From positions 1-64,000 of the forward strand of contig CBDDDW010000022.1 of the NCBI GenBank assembly GCA_965226805.1: a DNA stretch of 64,000 nucleotides. The letters run 5' to 3'. This stretch comes from CBDDDW01 sp965226805. GTDB lineage: Bacteria > Chloroflexota > Dehalococcoidia > Lucifugimonadales > JAGWBF01. The notes beneath the pieces are model-generated. The model had not been told where the DNA came from. It searched no databases and saw only the letters and a list, made by a program, of their open reading frames with translations. Shown one piece after another: positions 26,452 through 34,620 of this stretch; the first letter of the stretch is position 1, and each line of letters opens with the position of its first letter. Position numbers and translations under genes: made by a program.

Positions 26452-26625
26452 ATGGAGAATAGATCGGTGTTGGTATGTGACGAGTGTAGCCGACCGGCCA
26501 TGACGTTCGACCCAGAGAAGGAGCTTGTTAGGGTCGAGTCGAGGCACGGAGGCGAACGCCACGTGACTGTGCTGACCTTCCAGCAGCTCGTAGCCCATGT
26601 CTCGGTGTTAGGCGTGAAAGCCTAG
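26452..26625 (+). CDS. Small CxxC phage protein
   Basis: From ATG 26452 (GAGGGGG upstream) a 57-residue protein: VLVCDECSRPAMTFDPEKEL and VTVLTFQQLVAHVSVLGV. One CxxC pair only. Unknown function. It lies just before a terminator and the tRNA. Confidence 0.55.
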   Translation: MENRSVLVCDECSRPAMTFDPEKELVRVESRHGGERHVTVLTFQQLVAHVSVLGVKA

Positions 26626-26680
26626 CGACAAGAACAAATACTCTGTGCGCCTAGTGCGCCGAAACAGTGCGCGACTGGAT

Positions 26681-26713
26681 AGCGCCTACTCATCCTATTG
26701 AGTAGGCGCTTTG
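26681..26713 (+). terminator. Rho-independent terminator
   Basis: A perfect 12-base-pair stem, AGCGCCTACTCA (26681-26692) with TGAGTAGGCGCT (26699-26710), 6-base loop, then a T-rich tail (TTGTATTT). It closes the early operon ahead of the tRNA. Confidence 0.85.
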
Positions 26714-26735
26714 TATTTGGTGTCAGGAGATTTCG

Positions 26736-26812
26736 CCGCCTGTAGCTCAGTGGATTAGAGCGACTGCTTTCTCAGCAGTAGGTCGAAGGTTCGAGTCCTT
26801 CCAGGCGGTCCA
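26736..26812 (+). tRNA. Phage-borne tRNA-Arg (UCU)
   Basis: A full cloverleaf: acceptor CCGCCTG/CAGGCGG, D stem GCTC/GAGC, anticodon stem ACTGC/GCAGT with loop TTTCTCA (anticodon TCT), T stem GAAGG/CCTTC with loop TTCGAGT, discriminator T and encoded CCA. It reads AGA. Position 37 is C rather than the usual A, and the discriminator T is unusual for Arg, so identity could be altered. Confidence 0.85.
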
Positions 26813-26824
26813 ACAGGAGGGCGC

Positions 26825-28294
26825 TTGGCGGGCACAGGTTTTCTCACGCCCGGTCTGCTGTTTATCAATAGCGGAGTGGACTCGGAGTTCAAGTTTCTGA
26901 AGCTGGCCTTTGCGAAGACTAGGCAGACGGGTTACACACGCTTCGTCGAGCCCGCCGCCGGGTCTATGGCCATGTGCCATATGTCTCGGCAGGCCGGGTG
27001 GCTTCCGAATCAGATGGAGGCCAGCGACGTTGTTCTTTTCAGCGCCGTGATGGGCAACGCGCTCATGGGGCAGCGCGTAGACCACCTTGAGGTCCAGATA
27101 GACGGCTTCGACCATGAGGACCTCGGCGACCCCGCTACCGTTATCTGGGCCGAGGCGGTCTGCCGGGCTGAGGCGAAGTCGCAGCGCATCTACTGGAGCG
27201 AGATCGCCCGCGCGATGCGACTGGACAAGCAGCACCACCTCGATACGATCAATCAGCAGCTCGATAGGGGCAGGTCCTCCATCGGAGGCTTGAACTACCG
27301 CCCGCTCGACCTGTTCGACCATCTGGACGAAGTGATCGACGACCCGCATACCCTGGTCTCGCTGAACCCTCCCTCGACCAAGGCCGGCTACGAGAAGTTC
27401 TACGACACAAGGGATCGTGTCCACTGGAAGGAACCCACCTACCAGGTCTTCGATCCCGTGGCAGGCTACGAGCGCTTGAAGGGCTACATGGAGCGATCCA
27501 AGGCCCTGCTGTCCATCTACGAGGAGAACCAGAGCGGCTTCGAGGTTGAGGGAGCCTTTGTCGTTCGGGGTAGCATGAGGAAGGGCAAGGGAGACACGGG
27601 TGTCGCCCGCAGCGTGAACTACTACATCGTCTCGAACCGTCCCGACGAGATGAAGCGCTACGTCGGCGGGGCTCTGGTTGTTCCCTGGTCTGGCTATCCG
27701 ATTGAGCGTGGAGATTTCAGGCTTCTGCCTGAGAACTACCCCGTCTCTGATTCTTCGCGGGTTGATGTCGTCTCCATCCCCGCCGATGTTGGAAACTACC
27801 ACCGAGCGCTATGGACGCACAAATTCGTGGGCGGTCAGTGCGCTCTGAACCTGGCGATGCTTCTGGATGGCTACCTGGCCGGGGTGTTCGGCTATGACCC
27901 GTCGTATGTGACCTCGGCGGGGGCCTTCGGCAAGGACTCCAGTGCGGTGGCCATCGTCTACGGCATGTGCGTGCCAAGGCCGGACCTACGGCTGAACCGG
28001 CTTCTCAGCCGCTTGGCCATGACGCGCCAGTCCCTGTCCGTTGTCCTGCCTGACATCGCCCTGGCCCGGTGCGACCACCTGGTGACAGCGCAGCTCACGC
28101 AGTATCCAGAGGCCAAGGAGTACCGGGGCATTATGAAGCTGGTTAAGCGCAAGAAGGACCCGCATCACGGCTTCAGACTGATCTATAACGGCCCCCTCAT
28201 GGAGGAGACGTGGGATGAAATCTTGAAACTATGGTTTAAGGATGAGGAACGATGGCGAAAAGCGAGCAGAAAAAGACAGCTGCAGCCAGTGTAG
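26825..28294 (+). CDS. Adenine-methyltransferase-like phage protein
   Basis: A 489-residue protein starting at TTG 26825 with AGGAGG 4 bases upstream. FVEPAAGSMAMCHMSRQAGW resembles motif I of D12-type adenine methylases, MEASDVVLFSAVMGNAL fits the acidic strand, and VSLNPPSTKAGYEKFYDT gives an NPPS motif IV in place of DPPY. The C-terminal half (GGQCALNLAMLLDGYLAGVF, FGKDSSAVAIVYGMC) is not standard methylase sequence. It may protect phage DNA; catalysis is inference. Its end overlaps the second ParB-like gene by 43 bases. Confidence 0.55.
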   Translation: MAGTGFLTPGLLFINSGVDSEFKFLKLAFAKTRQTGYTRFVEPAAGSMAMCHMSRQAGWLPNQMEASDVVLFSAVMGNALMGQRVDHLEVQIDGFDHEDLGDPATVIWAEAVCRAEAKSQRIYWSEIARAMRLDKQHHLDTINQQLDRGRSSIGGLNYRPLDLFDHLDEVIDDPHTLVSLNPPSTKAGYEKFYDTRDRVHWKEPTYQVFDPVAGYERLKGYMERSKALLSIYEENQSGFEVEGAFVVRGSMRKGKGDTGVARSVNYYIVSNRPDEMKRYVGGALVVPWSGYPIERGDFRLLPENYPVSDSSRVDVVSIPADVGNYHRALWTHKFVGGQCALNLAMLLDGYLAGVFGYDPSYVTSAGAFGKDSSAVAIVYGMCVPRPDLRLNRLLSRLAMTRQSLSVVLPDIALARCDHLVTAQLTQYPEAKEYRGIMKLVKRKKDPHHGFRLIYNGPLMEETWDEILKLWFKDEERWRKASRKRQLQPV

Positions 28295-29043
28295 ACCCTG
28301 AGTCCACTGGGCTCAGCCTTATTGCCGACCTGGGGGACGGCATGAAGCTCTACATGGCTCTCCTCGACAAGCTGCGTGAGCAGGACGTGAATGCCCGCAT
28401 CCTGCCGACCTCGGAGCACAACACGCTGGTCAACAACATCCGCAACCGGGGCCGTCTGGAGAGTGTTCCCTACTGCGTCCTCAATAACGGGCAGGCGGAG
28501 ATAGTCAGCGGGCACCACAGGGTCCGGGCGGCGAGGGAGGCGGGGGTTACCGAGGCCCCCGTGCTCGTGGACGAGTCGGGCTTGTCGCGCAGCGAGATCG
28601 TCGCCAAGCAGCTTGCCCACAACCGCATTCAGGGCTTCGACGACCCTGAAACGCTTCGCCGCCTGTTCAGCATCTTGGATACCCCTGACCTGATTCTCGC
28701 ATCGGGGCTGGCCGATGACCTGCTTGAGCTACCGCTTGTGGACTTGGAGTCGGGCATCACGCCGTACATGGACATGGGCTGGAAGACGGTAACGCTCACC
28801 TTCCTGCCCCATCAGCTCAAGAACTTCACCGACCTGATAGACGCGATTCCCCCGTCCGATCTGGTTGGAGTTGCCGGCGTTGAGCAGTATGAAAGGTTCA
28901 TGGAGGCGGCCCTGAAGTACGCTCGCTTGAGGGACATACGGAATATCGGCACGGCCCTTGCCCTGCTCTCTGAGGTCGCGCTGGAGCAGAACAGCAGGCT
29001 TGAGGCTATTGCTGCCGAAGGGGAAGAGGCGAAGGATGACTAG
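28252..29043 (+). CDS. Second ParB-like domain protein
   Basis: A 263-residue protein with a ParB/sulfiredoxin-fold core: NTLVNNIRNRGRLESVPYCV, AEIVSGHHRVRAAREAGV (SGHHRVxA motif) and KQLAHNRIQGFDDPETL. No clear HTH follows; the C-terminal half is helical. In phages such stand-alone ParB-like proteins often sit before terminase or beside methylases, as here. The role is unknown. Confidence 0.8.
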   Translation: MAKSEQKKTAAASVDPESTGLSLIADLGDGMKLYMALLDKLREQDVNARILPTSEHNTLVNNIRNRGRLESVPYCVLNNGQAEIVSGHHRVRAAREAGVTEAPVLVDESGLSRSEIVAKQLAHNRIQGFDDPETLRRLFSILDTPDLILASGLADDLLELPLVDLESGITPYMDMGWKTVTLTFLPHQLKNFTDLIDAIPPSDLVGVAGVEQYERFMEAALKYARLRDIRNIGTALALLSEVALEQNSRLEAIAAEGEEAKDD

Positions 29044-29593
29044 CAGTAGGCTCCCTTGGGAGAGGGTGCCTTATGAGACCCGTCAAGCATACGAGGCGTT
29101 CTGCGGCTACCGGGACATGGGCAGTAGTCGCAGTATCGCAAAAGTTGCGCAGGGGTTGGGCAAAACCACGACCTTGCTCAATCGCTGGAGCAGTCGATGG
29201 AACTGGGTCTTGCGTGCTCAGCAATACGACGACGAACTTGAACGCCGAGCCCGTCTGGACCACGAGCAGGAGATCAAGGACACCCGACAGCGCCACTTAC
29301 AGCTAGCGAGACTGCTCCTGTCCAAGGTCTATGAGCGGATGCAGTCTCTTGAACCAGACGACATCACTCCGGCTACGTTGGACCGCCTACTGCGGGTCAG
29401 CGCCGAGCTGGAGCTGACCTCACTCGGTATCAGCTCAAGGACCACACGGACGGAGTTGGTTGGCCCTGGGGGGGAGGCCCTAGAAATTAGTGCGAGGATT
29501 GTGACAGATGCCCTTATCGACCCTGACACACGACACGCTCTCGACGTTCTTAGTCAACGCCTGGAGAGCCAGTCCAGCGGCAACAGCGGCTAG
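29036..29593 (+). CDS. Terminase small subunit (probable)
   Basis: A 185-residue protein from ATG 29036, overlapping the ParB-like stop by 8 bases. The N-terminal part has the small-terminase HTH pattern (YEAFCGYRDMGSSRSIAKVA, LLNRWSSRWNWVLRAQQYDD), followed by long helices. It directly precedes and overlaps the large terminase gene, which supports the role in recognising phage DNA for packaging. Confidence 0.75.
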   Translation: MTSSRLPWERVPYETRQAYEAFCGYRDMGSSRSIAKVAQGLGKTTTLLNRWSSRWNWVLRAQQYDDELERRARLDHEQEIKDTRQRHLQLARLLLSKVYERMQSLEPDDITPATLDRLLRVSAELELTSLGISSRTTRTELVGPGGEALEISARIVTDALIDPDTRHALDVLSQRLESQSSGNSG

Positions 29594-30896
29594 GTGGTCT
29601 AAAGGTCAGTGGGTGCGACAGGCCCACCTTGACCTGATCTCCCAGAAGGTCGCATCGCTGGTTGAGAGGCCGTTGCGCCTCATTGTCTCCATGCCTCCGA
29701 GGCACGGGAAGAGTGAAATGCTCTCTCACTGGACACCGGTGTGGTTCCTGGCCAACTGGCCGTGGAAGAACGTGGGCCTGGCCAGCTACGCCGCCGACTT
29801 CGCTGGAACCTGGGGCCGTAAGGCTAGGGACTCGGTGGTAGAGAACCAGGCGCAGTTGGGCCTTCGGGTTCGGGACGACCTGAACAGGGCGTCGCAGTGG
29901 CAGCTATCAGCGGGAGGCGGAATGATGGCTGCCGGCGTCGGCGGCCCCTTCACGGGGTACGGCTTCGACCTGCTGATTCTGGATGACCCGATCAAGAACC
30001 GGCAGGAAGCGGACAGCATCACAATGCGCAACCACCTGTGGGAGTGGTGGCGCTCGACAGCCCGCACCAGGCTGGAGCCGGGGGGCTCCGTCATCATCGT
30101 CGCCACGAGGTGGCATGAAGACGACCTCATAGGCCGACTGCTGAGCGACGAGTTCCTGGAAGGAGAACAAGAGAGCGACCGATGGGAGCACATACGACTC
30201 CCTGCATTGGCCGAGCCCGGCGACCCTCTGGGACGAGAGGAAGACGCTCCGCTATGGCCTGAACGCTACGACGCTAGCGCCCTAGCAGCGGCCAGGCTGG
30301 ACGTTGGCCCCCAGGACTGGCCGGGGCTCTACCAGCAGCGCCCGTCCCGACAGGGGGGTAGCGTCTTCCGAGACCAATGGTGGGTCTTTAAGGAAAAGGT
30401 GGAGCCGGGAGATCGAGTATTCCAGTTCTGGGACACGGCCTTCAAGACTGGCGAGCAGAACGATTACTCGGTGTGTTGCACCATGACGACGACTCCCAAC
30501 GGCTACGCGGTGCTGGACGTATGGCGCAACCGCGTCGAGTACCCCGACCTGCTGAGGGCTATGCAAGCCCAGGCCAAAGAGCACAAGCCGTCGGCGATCT
30601 TCGTAGAGGACGCGGCCAGCGGGCAGTCGGTGGTCCAGAGCCTCCGGCGGGAGACCAGGCTGCCGGTGCTGCCAGTCAAGCCCGTGGGAGATAAGGTTCT
30701 GAGGGCGAACAAGGTGACGGGCACAGTGGAGGCCAAGAAGATCACGCTCCCAAGGATAGCCCCGTGGCTTCAGGCTTTCCGCGAGGAGCTCGCGGCCTTC
30801 CCCAACGGAGTTCACGACGACCAGGTGGACGCCTTCGTCGGCTGTCTCACGCAGTTCATGGGCAGGGCTGGAGGCATTGGGGGGTTCTATGTATAG
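29508..30896 (+). CDS. Terminase large subunit
   Basis: A 462-residue packaging motor. ATPase part: Walker A SMPPRHGKSEMLS, Walker B DLLILDDPIK, coupling motif VATRWHEDD. Nuclease part (RNase H fold): FQFWDTAFKTGEQNDYSVC, FVEDAASGQ, HDDQVDAFVG, with the three expected acids. It is complete and of normal length, and overlaps terS by 86 bases. Confidence 0.95.
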   Translation: MPLSTLTHDTLSTFLVNAWRASPAATAARWSKGQWVRQAHLDLISQKVASLVERPLRLIVSMPPRHGKSEMLSHWTPVWFLANWPWKNVGLASYAADFAGTWGRKARDSVVENQAQLGLRVRDDLNRASQWQLSAGGGMMAAGVGGPFTGYGFDLLILDDPIKNRQEADSITMRNHLWEWWRSTARTRLEPGGSVIIVATRWHEDDLIGRLLSDEFLEGEQESDRWEHIRLPALAEPGDPLGREEDAPLWPERYDASALAAARLDVGPQDWPGLYQQRPSRQGGSVFRDQWWVFKEKVEPGDRVFQFWDTAFKTGEQNDYSVCCTMTTTPNGYAVLDVWRNRVEYPDLLRAMQAQAKEHKPSAIFVEDAASGQSVVQSLRRETRLPVLPVKPVGDKVLRANKVTGTVEAKKITLPRIAPWLQAFREELAAFPNGVHDDQVDAFVGCLTQFMGRAGGIGGFYV

Positions 30897-30905
30897 GTGG
30901 ATATT

Positions 30906-30934
30906 CAACTTCGGGTTCCCGGAACCCGAAGTTG
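30906..30934. repeat. 29-base perfect palindrome between terL and portal genes
   Basis: Arms of 14 bases (CAACTTCGGGTTCC, 30906-30919; complement 30921-30934) around one base. There is no T-run after it, so it is not a standard terminator. A related palindrome starting with the same CAACTTCG is at 45029-45059. Confidence 0.9.
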
Positions 30935-30968
30935 CCACAGCGCTTCTGCGTATGGGAGGAACAGAGAG

Positions 30969-32270
30969 ATGATACTTGGACGACAGATGCTGGCGATGCG
31001 GGGCATGTTGGGCTTGGTGAGACGGCCCAAAGGCGGCGTCCAGCGCGCCAACGAACCCTACGCCGCCATGTCCCAGGTCAGTAACGGCACGGGGCTTGCC
31101 ACGAAGCAGATCGAGGAGTGGCTGAACAACCTCGGCAAGAGACAGTCGGGTGGTGTGGAGGGCTACTACCGCACCTCTGTCCCGGTCTACAGGGCGATAA
31201 AGCTCAGGTCTGACGCCGTTGCCCGCGCCCGGCTCAAGGTCTACCGCCTGGACTCTGACGATGAGTTGGAGTGGGTGGGTGAGGCCGACCCTGTGCAGGG
31301 ACTCCTTGATCGGGTGAATCAGGATTGGACCCGTAGCCGCATGTGGCGTGCGGTTGAGACCTACCTGTGCCTATGGGGGCAATCGTTCAGGTGGATTAAC
31401 AAGGGCGGCTCCTCCGACCCTGCGGCATGGGAGATATGGCCTCTCAGACCCGACAAGGTGAAGGTGGTAGTGGGCAAGGACGGTACTATCGCTGGCTACG
31501 TCCACGACCCGCACGGCTCGCGGTTTGCCATGCTGCCCGACGAGGTGATCTGGGACCGCTACTTCAACCCGCAGGACCACTTCAAGGGGCAGTCTCCACT
31601 GGAGGCCGTGCGCGGCTGGGTGCAGATGCAGCTTGACATGGTGGAGTTCAACCACCAGCTATTCAAGCACGGCATCCTAGTCAGCAATCTGGCCTTCTTC
31701 CTCGAAAGTCCGGTGCCAGGCGACATTGAGCTGTTTCAGGAACGGTTGGCAGACCGTTACAGTGGGATGGAGAACGCACAGCGCCCCATCATCGCTCCAG
31801 GTCAGGGCAGCGTCCAGAACCTCGGCCTTAGCAACCGGGACATGGAGTTCATCCAGGGCATCCAGCTTGCCAAGGAGCAGGTTGCCGACAGCTTAGGGAT
31901 GCCGGAGGAGATGTTCGCTGGAGCGCAGCACCCCACGTTCAGCAATCGTGAGGCGGCCATCAAGGACTTCTACGCCAACACGGTAACGCAGGAGTGGGAC
32001 CTGCTGGCCTCAGAGATGCAGGAGCAGTTCGTCCCCATGCTGCCCAGGGCCTACCGAGACGTGGTACTACGGTTCGACACTGAGGAGATCGCCGAGATGC
32101 AGGAGTCGCTCACCGACCGCTCGAACCGGGAGGTCGCTCTGGCGACGGCGGCCAAAACGAGGGCCGAGGCGGTGAACGTGGCGGTTCAAGGGGGCATTAT
32201 CGACGAGTCGGAGGGCCGCGTCATCCTGAGCGGAGACCCGATCTTTGGCGAGCTTGAGGAGATGGAATAG
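30969..32270 (+). CDS. HK97-type portal protein
   Basis: A 433-residue protein from ATG 30969 (GGAGGAAC upstream). Portal-family landmarks: VYRAIKLRSDAVARARLKVY, WEIWPLRPDKVKVVV, VIWDRYFNPQDHFKGQSPLE, KHGILVSNLAFFLE, SLGMPEEMFAG and FSNREAAIKDFYANTVTQEW. It forms the dodecameric ring at the packaging vertex. Confidence 0.92.
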   Translation: MILGRQMLAMRGMLGLVRRPKGGVQRANEPYAAMSQVSNGTGLATKQIEEWLNNLGKRQSGGVEGYYRTSVPVYRAIKLRSDAVARARLKVYRLDSDDELEWVGEADPVQGLLDRVNQDWTRSRMWRAVETYLCLWGQSFRWINKGGSSDPAAWEIWPLRPDKVKVVVGKDGTIAGYVHDPHGSRFAMLPDEVIWDRYFNPQDHFKGQSPLEAVRGWVQMQLDMVEFNHQLFKHGILVSNLAFFLESPVPGDIELFQERLADRYSGMENAQRPIIAPGQGSVQNLGLSNRDMEFIQGIQLAKEQVADSLGMPEEMFAGAQHPTFSNREAAIKDFYANTVTQEWDLLASEMQEQFVPMLPRAYRDVVLRFDTEEIAEMQESLTDRSNREVALATAAKTRAEAVNVAVQGGIIDESEGRVILSGDPIFGELEEME

Positions 32271-32273
32271 TCG

Positions 32274-33005
32274 ATGGCACGGAAGGTCAACGGAGTAGGA
32301 CCCAGACGGCTGGACGAGCGGGTGTATGACAAGAGCCTCCGCAGAGCTGTCCTTGCGCCGCTCATGGCCCAGCTTAGCTCTGGCCTATCCGAGGCTTCAG
32401 CCACGTCCCTGGCCCTGGAGATTATCGACGGGGTGTTTCGTCGCTGGCGCATGGGGGGTTTGGTCGATGAAGAGGTGGCGGTCCACTCTGCCAGGGTGTC
32501 GGGCTACCATAAACGAAGGCTGATTCAGACCTTCAGGACGGCGCTCGGCATCGACATACGGCCTAGGCTCTTGGACTCGGCTATCGAGCCGCTGATGTCG
32601 GCATGGCGTCAGGAGAACATCTCCCTCATTCGGACGGTTCCTGAGCGGTTCCACGGGACGCTGTCCCAGCGGGTGAGCGAGACGTTCTAGCAGCGGCCCT
32701 TTGACCAGCAGGCGCTATCGAAGGTGCTGAACCGAGAGTTCAAGGTATCGGGCAGCAACCTGCGCCGGATCACCAGGGACCAGACCTCAAAGGCCGTTGG
32801 TCAGTTTACCCATGCGAGACACCAGCAGCTAGGGATACAGGAATACACCTGGCGGACCGCTGAGGACGAGCGCGTCAGGGCTACTCACGTTGCCCTCAAC
32901 GGCACCCGTCACCGTTGGGACTCTCCGCCTGGGGTGGGTCACCCTGGATCGGACATACTCTGCCGCTGTGTCGCCATCCCGGTCATCGAGGAAGCTGATG
33001 GCTGA
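32274..33005 (+). pseudogene. SPP1 gp7-like minor head protein with in-frame amber stop
   Basis: Two pieces in one frame, 32274-32690 and 32691-33005, separated only by TAG 32688-32690. The first is helical (TSLALEIIDGVFRRWRMGGL). The second ends in the Mu F/SPP1 gp7 signature WRTAEDERVRATHVALNGTR, HRWDSPPGVGHPGSDILCRC, with the Cys pair. The family is normally a single protein of about this joined length (243 codons). Readthrough, mutation or base error cannot be told apart. Confidence 0.8.
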
Positions 33006-33174
33006 GCGGACGACAACCCTTGAAACGGACTTTAAGCCCCGATGCTGGCGATGCAACCGGGTGCTGGCGATACGGCTGTCGAGGCCATGGGAGATGCGTT
33101 GCGGGCGGTGCAAGGCCGCGAACGTCCGCGAGGTGGGAGTCTCATTGCAGCAGGGACCCGATGGTAGGCTGTAA
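32998..33174 (+). CDS. Com-like zinc-finger protein
   Basis: A 58-residue protein from ATG 32998, overlapping the gp7-like stop. KPRCWRCNRVLAIRLSRPWE then MRCGRCKAANVREVGV matches the Mu Com family: CxxCN, a short span, CxxC. Mu Com is a zinc-binding RNA-binding translational activator of the mom DNA-modification gene. No mom homologue is adjacent, so the target here is unknown. Confidence 0.75.
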   Translation: MAERTTTLETDFKPRCWRCNRVLAIRLSRPWEMRCGRCKAANVREVGVSLQQGPDGRL

Positions 33175-33189
33175 GCTGACGCCTGCCGC

Positions 33190-33218
33190 TTGACAAACTG
33201 TTCCATATATGAGACAAT
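33190..33218 (+). promoter_or_regulatory. Promoter of toxin-antitoxin pair 2
   Basis: TTGACA (33190-33195), 17-base spacer, GACAAT (33213-33218). The toxin GTG starts 7 bases after the -10, so the message is predicted to be leaderless. Unlike the other prophage promoters, no clear palindrome is in the spacer. Confidence 0.7.
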
Positions 33219-33224
33219 AGGAGT

Positions 33225-33533
33225 GTGATAGAGATAGTCAGGAGCGAGACGTTTAACCGGTGGCTGAGGGGCCTGAGTGACCGGCGGGCAGCGGCCAGAA
33301 TCAGCCGGCGGTTGGGCCGGGTGGCAAACGGTCTCCTCGGGGATGTCCGGTCAGTCGGCGAGAGTGTCTCGGAGATGCGTATCCACTATGGCCCTGGCTA
33401 TCGGCTCTATTACGTCCGCGAGGACGAGACTATCATCGTCCTGCTATGCGGCGGCGACAAGAGCAGCCAACGGCGAGATACCGAGCGGGCCAAACAGATG
33501 GCTAGGGCACGGGAAAGGGAGACCAAACAATGA
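33225..33533 (+). CDS. RelE/HigB-like toxin of the HI1419 type (pair 2)
   Basis: A 102-residue toxin close to pair 1: TFNRWLRGLSDRRAAARISR, GDVRSVGESVSEMRIHYGPG, YRLYYVREDETIIVLLCGGD, KSSQRRDTERAKQMA. GTG start at 33225. It overlaps its antitoxin by 4 bases. The pair lies between packaging genes and the head operon. Confidence 0.88.
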   Translation: MIEIVRSETFNRWLRGLSDRRAAARISRRLGRVANGLLGDVRSVGESVSEMRIHYGPGYRLYYVREDETIIVLLCGGDKSSQRRDTERAKQMARARERETKQ

Positions 33534-34051
33534 CACAGGATAGACCGGAGACGTTCACCCCCTGGGATGCGGCGGACTACATTCAGACCGTAGAGGACGC
33601 GGCCTACCACCTGGAGGCGGCGTCAGAGGAAGACGGACAGGTTCTACTTGCCATGCTGGGCGACATCGCCCGGTCTGAGAGCATGAGCGCACTAGCACGT
33701 GAGGCGGGTATCGGCCGGGCCAGCATCTACCGCATCCTTACGGGTGATTGCAACCCCACATTGGACACACTGCTGAAGATCACCCGCGCCCTGCGGCTGC
33801 GGCTGAAGGTGCAGCCAGCCGAAGCTCCAGGGCCATCACGGGCCGATGCGTACACATACCGCGTGGTCTGGTCCACCGAGGAGCCTGCCTACCTCGGCCT
33901 ATGTGTGGAGTATCCCGAACTGTCATTCTTGGACTCCACGCCCGAGGGTGCCTTTGCCGGTATCCGGCGGCTGGTGAGTGAGCACGTTGGGAATGTGGCG
34001 CACACGCCCGCATTAGCCTCGGATAAGGGATTACGTACCCCTACGGCATAG
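33530..34051 (+). CDS. HI1420-type antitoxin fused to a HicB-like domain (pair 2)
   Basis: A 173-residue protein, about 60 longer than the other two antitoxins. Residues 1-105 are the HI1420 type (WDAADYIQTVEDAAYHLEAA, MSALAREAGIGRASIYRILT, GDCNPTLDTLLKITRALRLR). Residues about 112-160 (YTYRVVWSTEEPAYLGLCVE, YPELSFLDSTPEGAFAGIRR) match the HicB partial RNase-H fold (YxVxW...YxGxCxEFPxL...EAL). It combines antitoxin types that normally serve different toxins, HigB-like and HicA. Confidence 0.8.
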   Translation: MTQDRPETFTPWDAADYIQTVEDAAYHLEAASEEDGQVLLAMLGDIARSESMSALAREAGIGRASIYRILTGDCNPTLDTLLKITRALRLRLKVQPAEAPGPSRADAYTYRVVWSTEEPAYLGLCVEYPELSFLDSTPEGAFAGIRRLVSEHVGNVAHTPALASDKGLRTPTA

Positions 34052-34059
34052 CGAGTGAC

Positions 34060-34365
34060 ATGAGTCAGGATTCCTATAACAACCCAAGAAACCACCACAT
34101 CGTCTGTGCCTGCACTAGCAATGAGCACACGCTGCGGTTGATGCATTTCAAGGCCGACCCTGAGGAAGGAGACGATTTCGATGAAGTCTACTGGTCCGTC
34201 TATCTGAATCCCTATCCCTGGTACAAGCGGCTGTGGATAGCGATGCGTTACGTCTTGGGCCATCGATCCAAGTTTGGCAGCTGGGATAGCGGCCCGATGA
34301 TGGATGCAGATGCGGTGGAGCAGTTACGGGTATTTCTGACGGACGTGGATACGACGAGGTTGTGA
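34060..34365 (+). CDS. Phage protein of unknown function
   Basis: A 101-residue protein with the pattern HTLRLMHFKADPEEGDDFDE, YWSVYLNPYPWYKRLWIAMR, YVLGHRSKFGSWDSGPM and a final DAVEQLRVFLTD. I have seen this general pattern (HTLRF, WKRL, YxFGxxxxxGxWDE) in uncharacterised phage proteins. No function known. Confidence 0.65.
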   Translation: MSQDSYNNPRNHHIVCACTSNEHTLRLMHFKADPEEGDDFDEVYWSVYLNPYPWYKRLWIAMRYVLGHRSKFGSWDSGPMMDADAVEQLRVFLTDVDTTRL

Positions 34366-34454
34366 ATATTGATGATGAGTGACCGCCCCACGCGGGAACG
34401 GTTCTGCTGTGTGTGGCGTAGTCTAGCTATTTTCCTCATCATGTTGTGGAGAGG

Positions 34455-34483
34455 TTGACAAACTACACCAGTTGTAGTATATA
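34455..34483 (+). promoter_or_regulatory. Promoter of the head operon with inverted-repeat spacer
   Basis: TTGACA (34455-34460), 17-base spacer, TATATA (34478-34483). The spacer has ACTACA-CCAGT-TGTAGT, the same CTAC/GTAG half-sites found in the pair 1 promoters. A terminator follows at 34568-34600 before the first gene. Confidence 0.8.
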
Positions 34484-34567
34484 TATCCTATAGCGCTCTG
34501 GCGCTTCAAGACAACTGAATAGACATTCGTGGGCCTTTGTGCCCCCGCACATCGTGGACCTTTGTGA

Positions 34568-34600
34568 CCCCGTGCATCTTTAAGACGCATGGGGTTTTTT
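34568..34600 (+). terminator. Leader terminator upstream of the protease gene
   Basis: A stem CCCCGTGCATC with GACGCATGGGG (two G-U pairs), 5-base loop TTTAA, then TTTTTT. It stands between the head promoter and the protease start at 34621, so transcription into head genes may need antitermination, or the site ends a short leader RNA of about 110 bases. Confidence 0.75.
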
Positions 34601-34620
34601 GCGTTTCAGAGGAGGTGTTG

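Noticed and set aside
30906..30934. Palindrome as a rho-independent terminator of terL
   Set aside because: No T-run follows, the loop is a single base, and the portal gene downstream should be in the same transcript.
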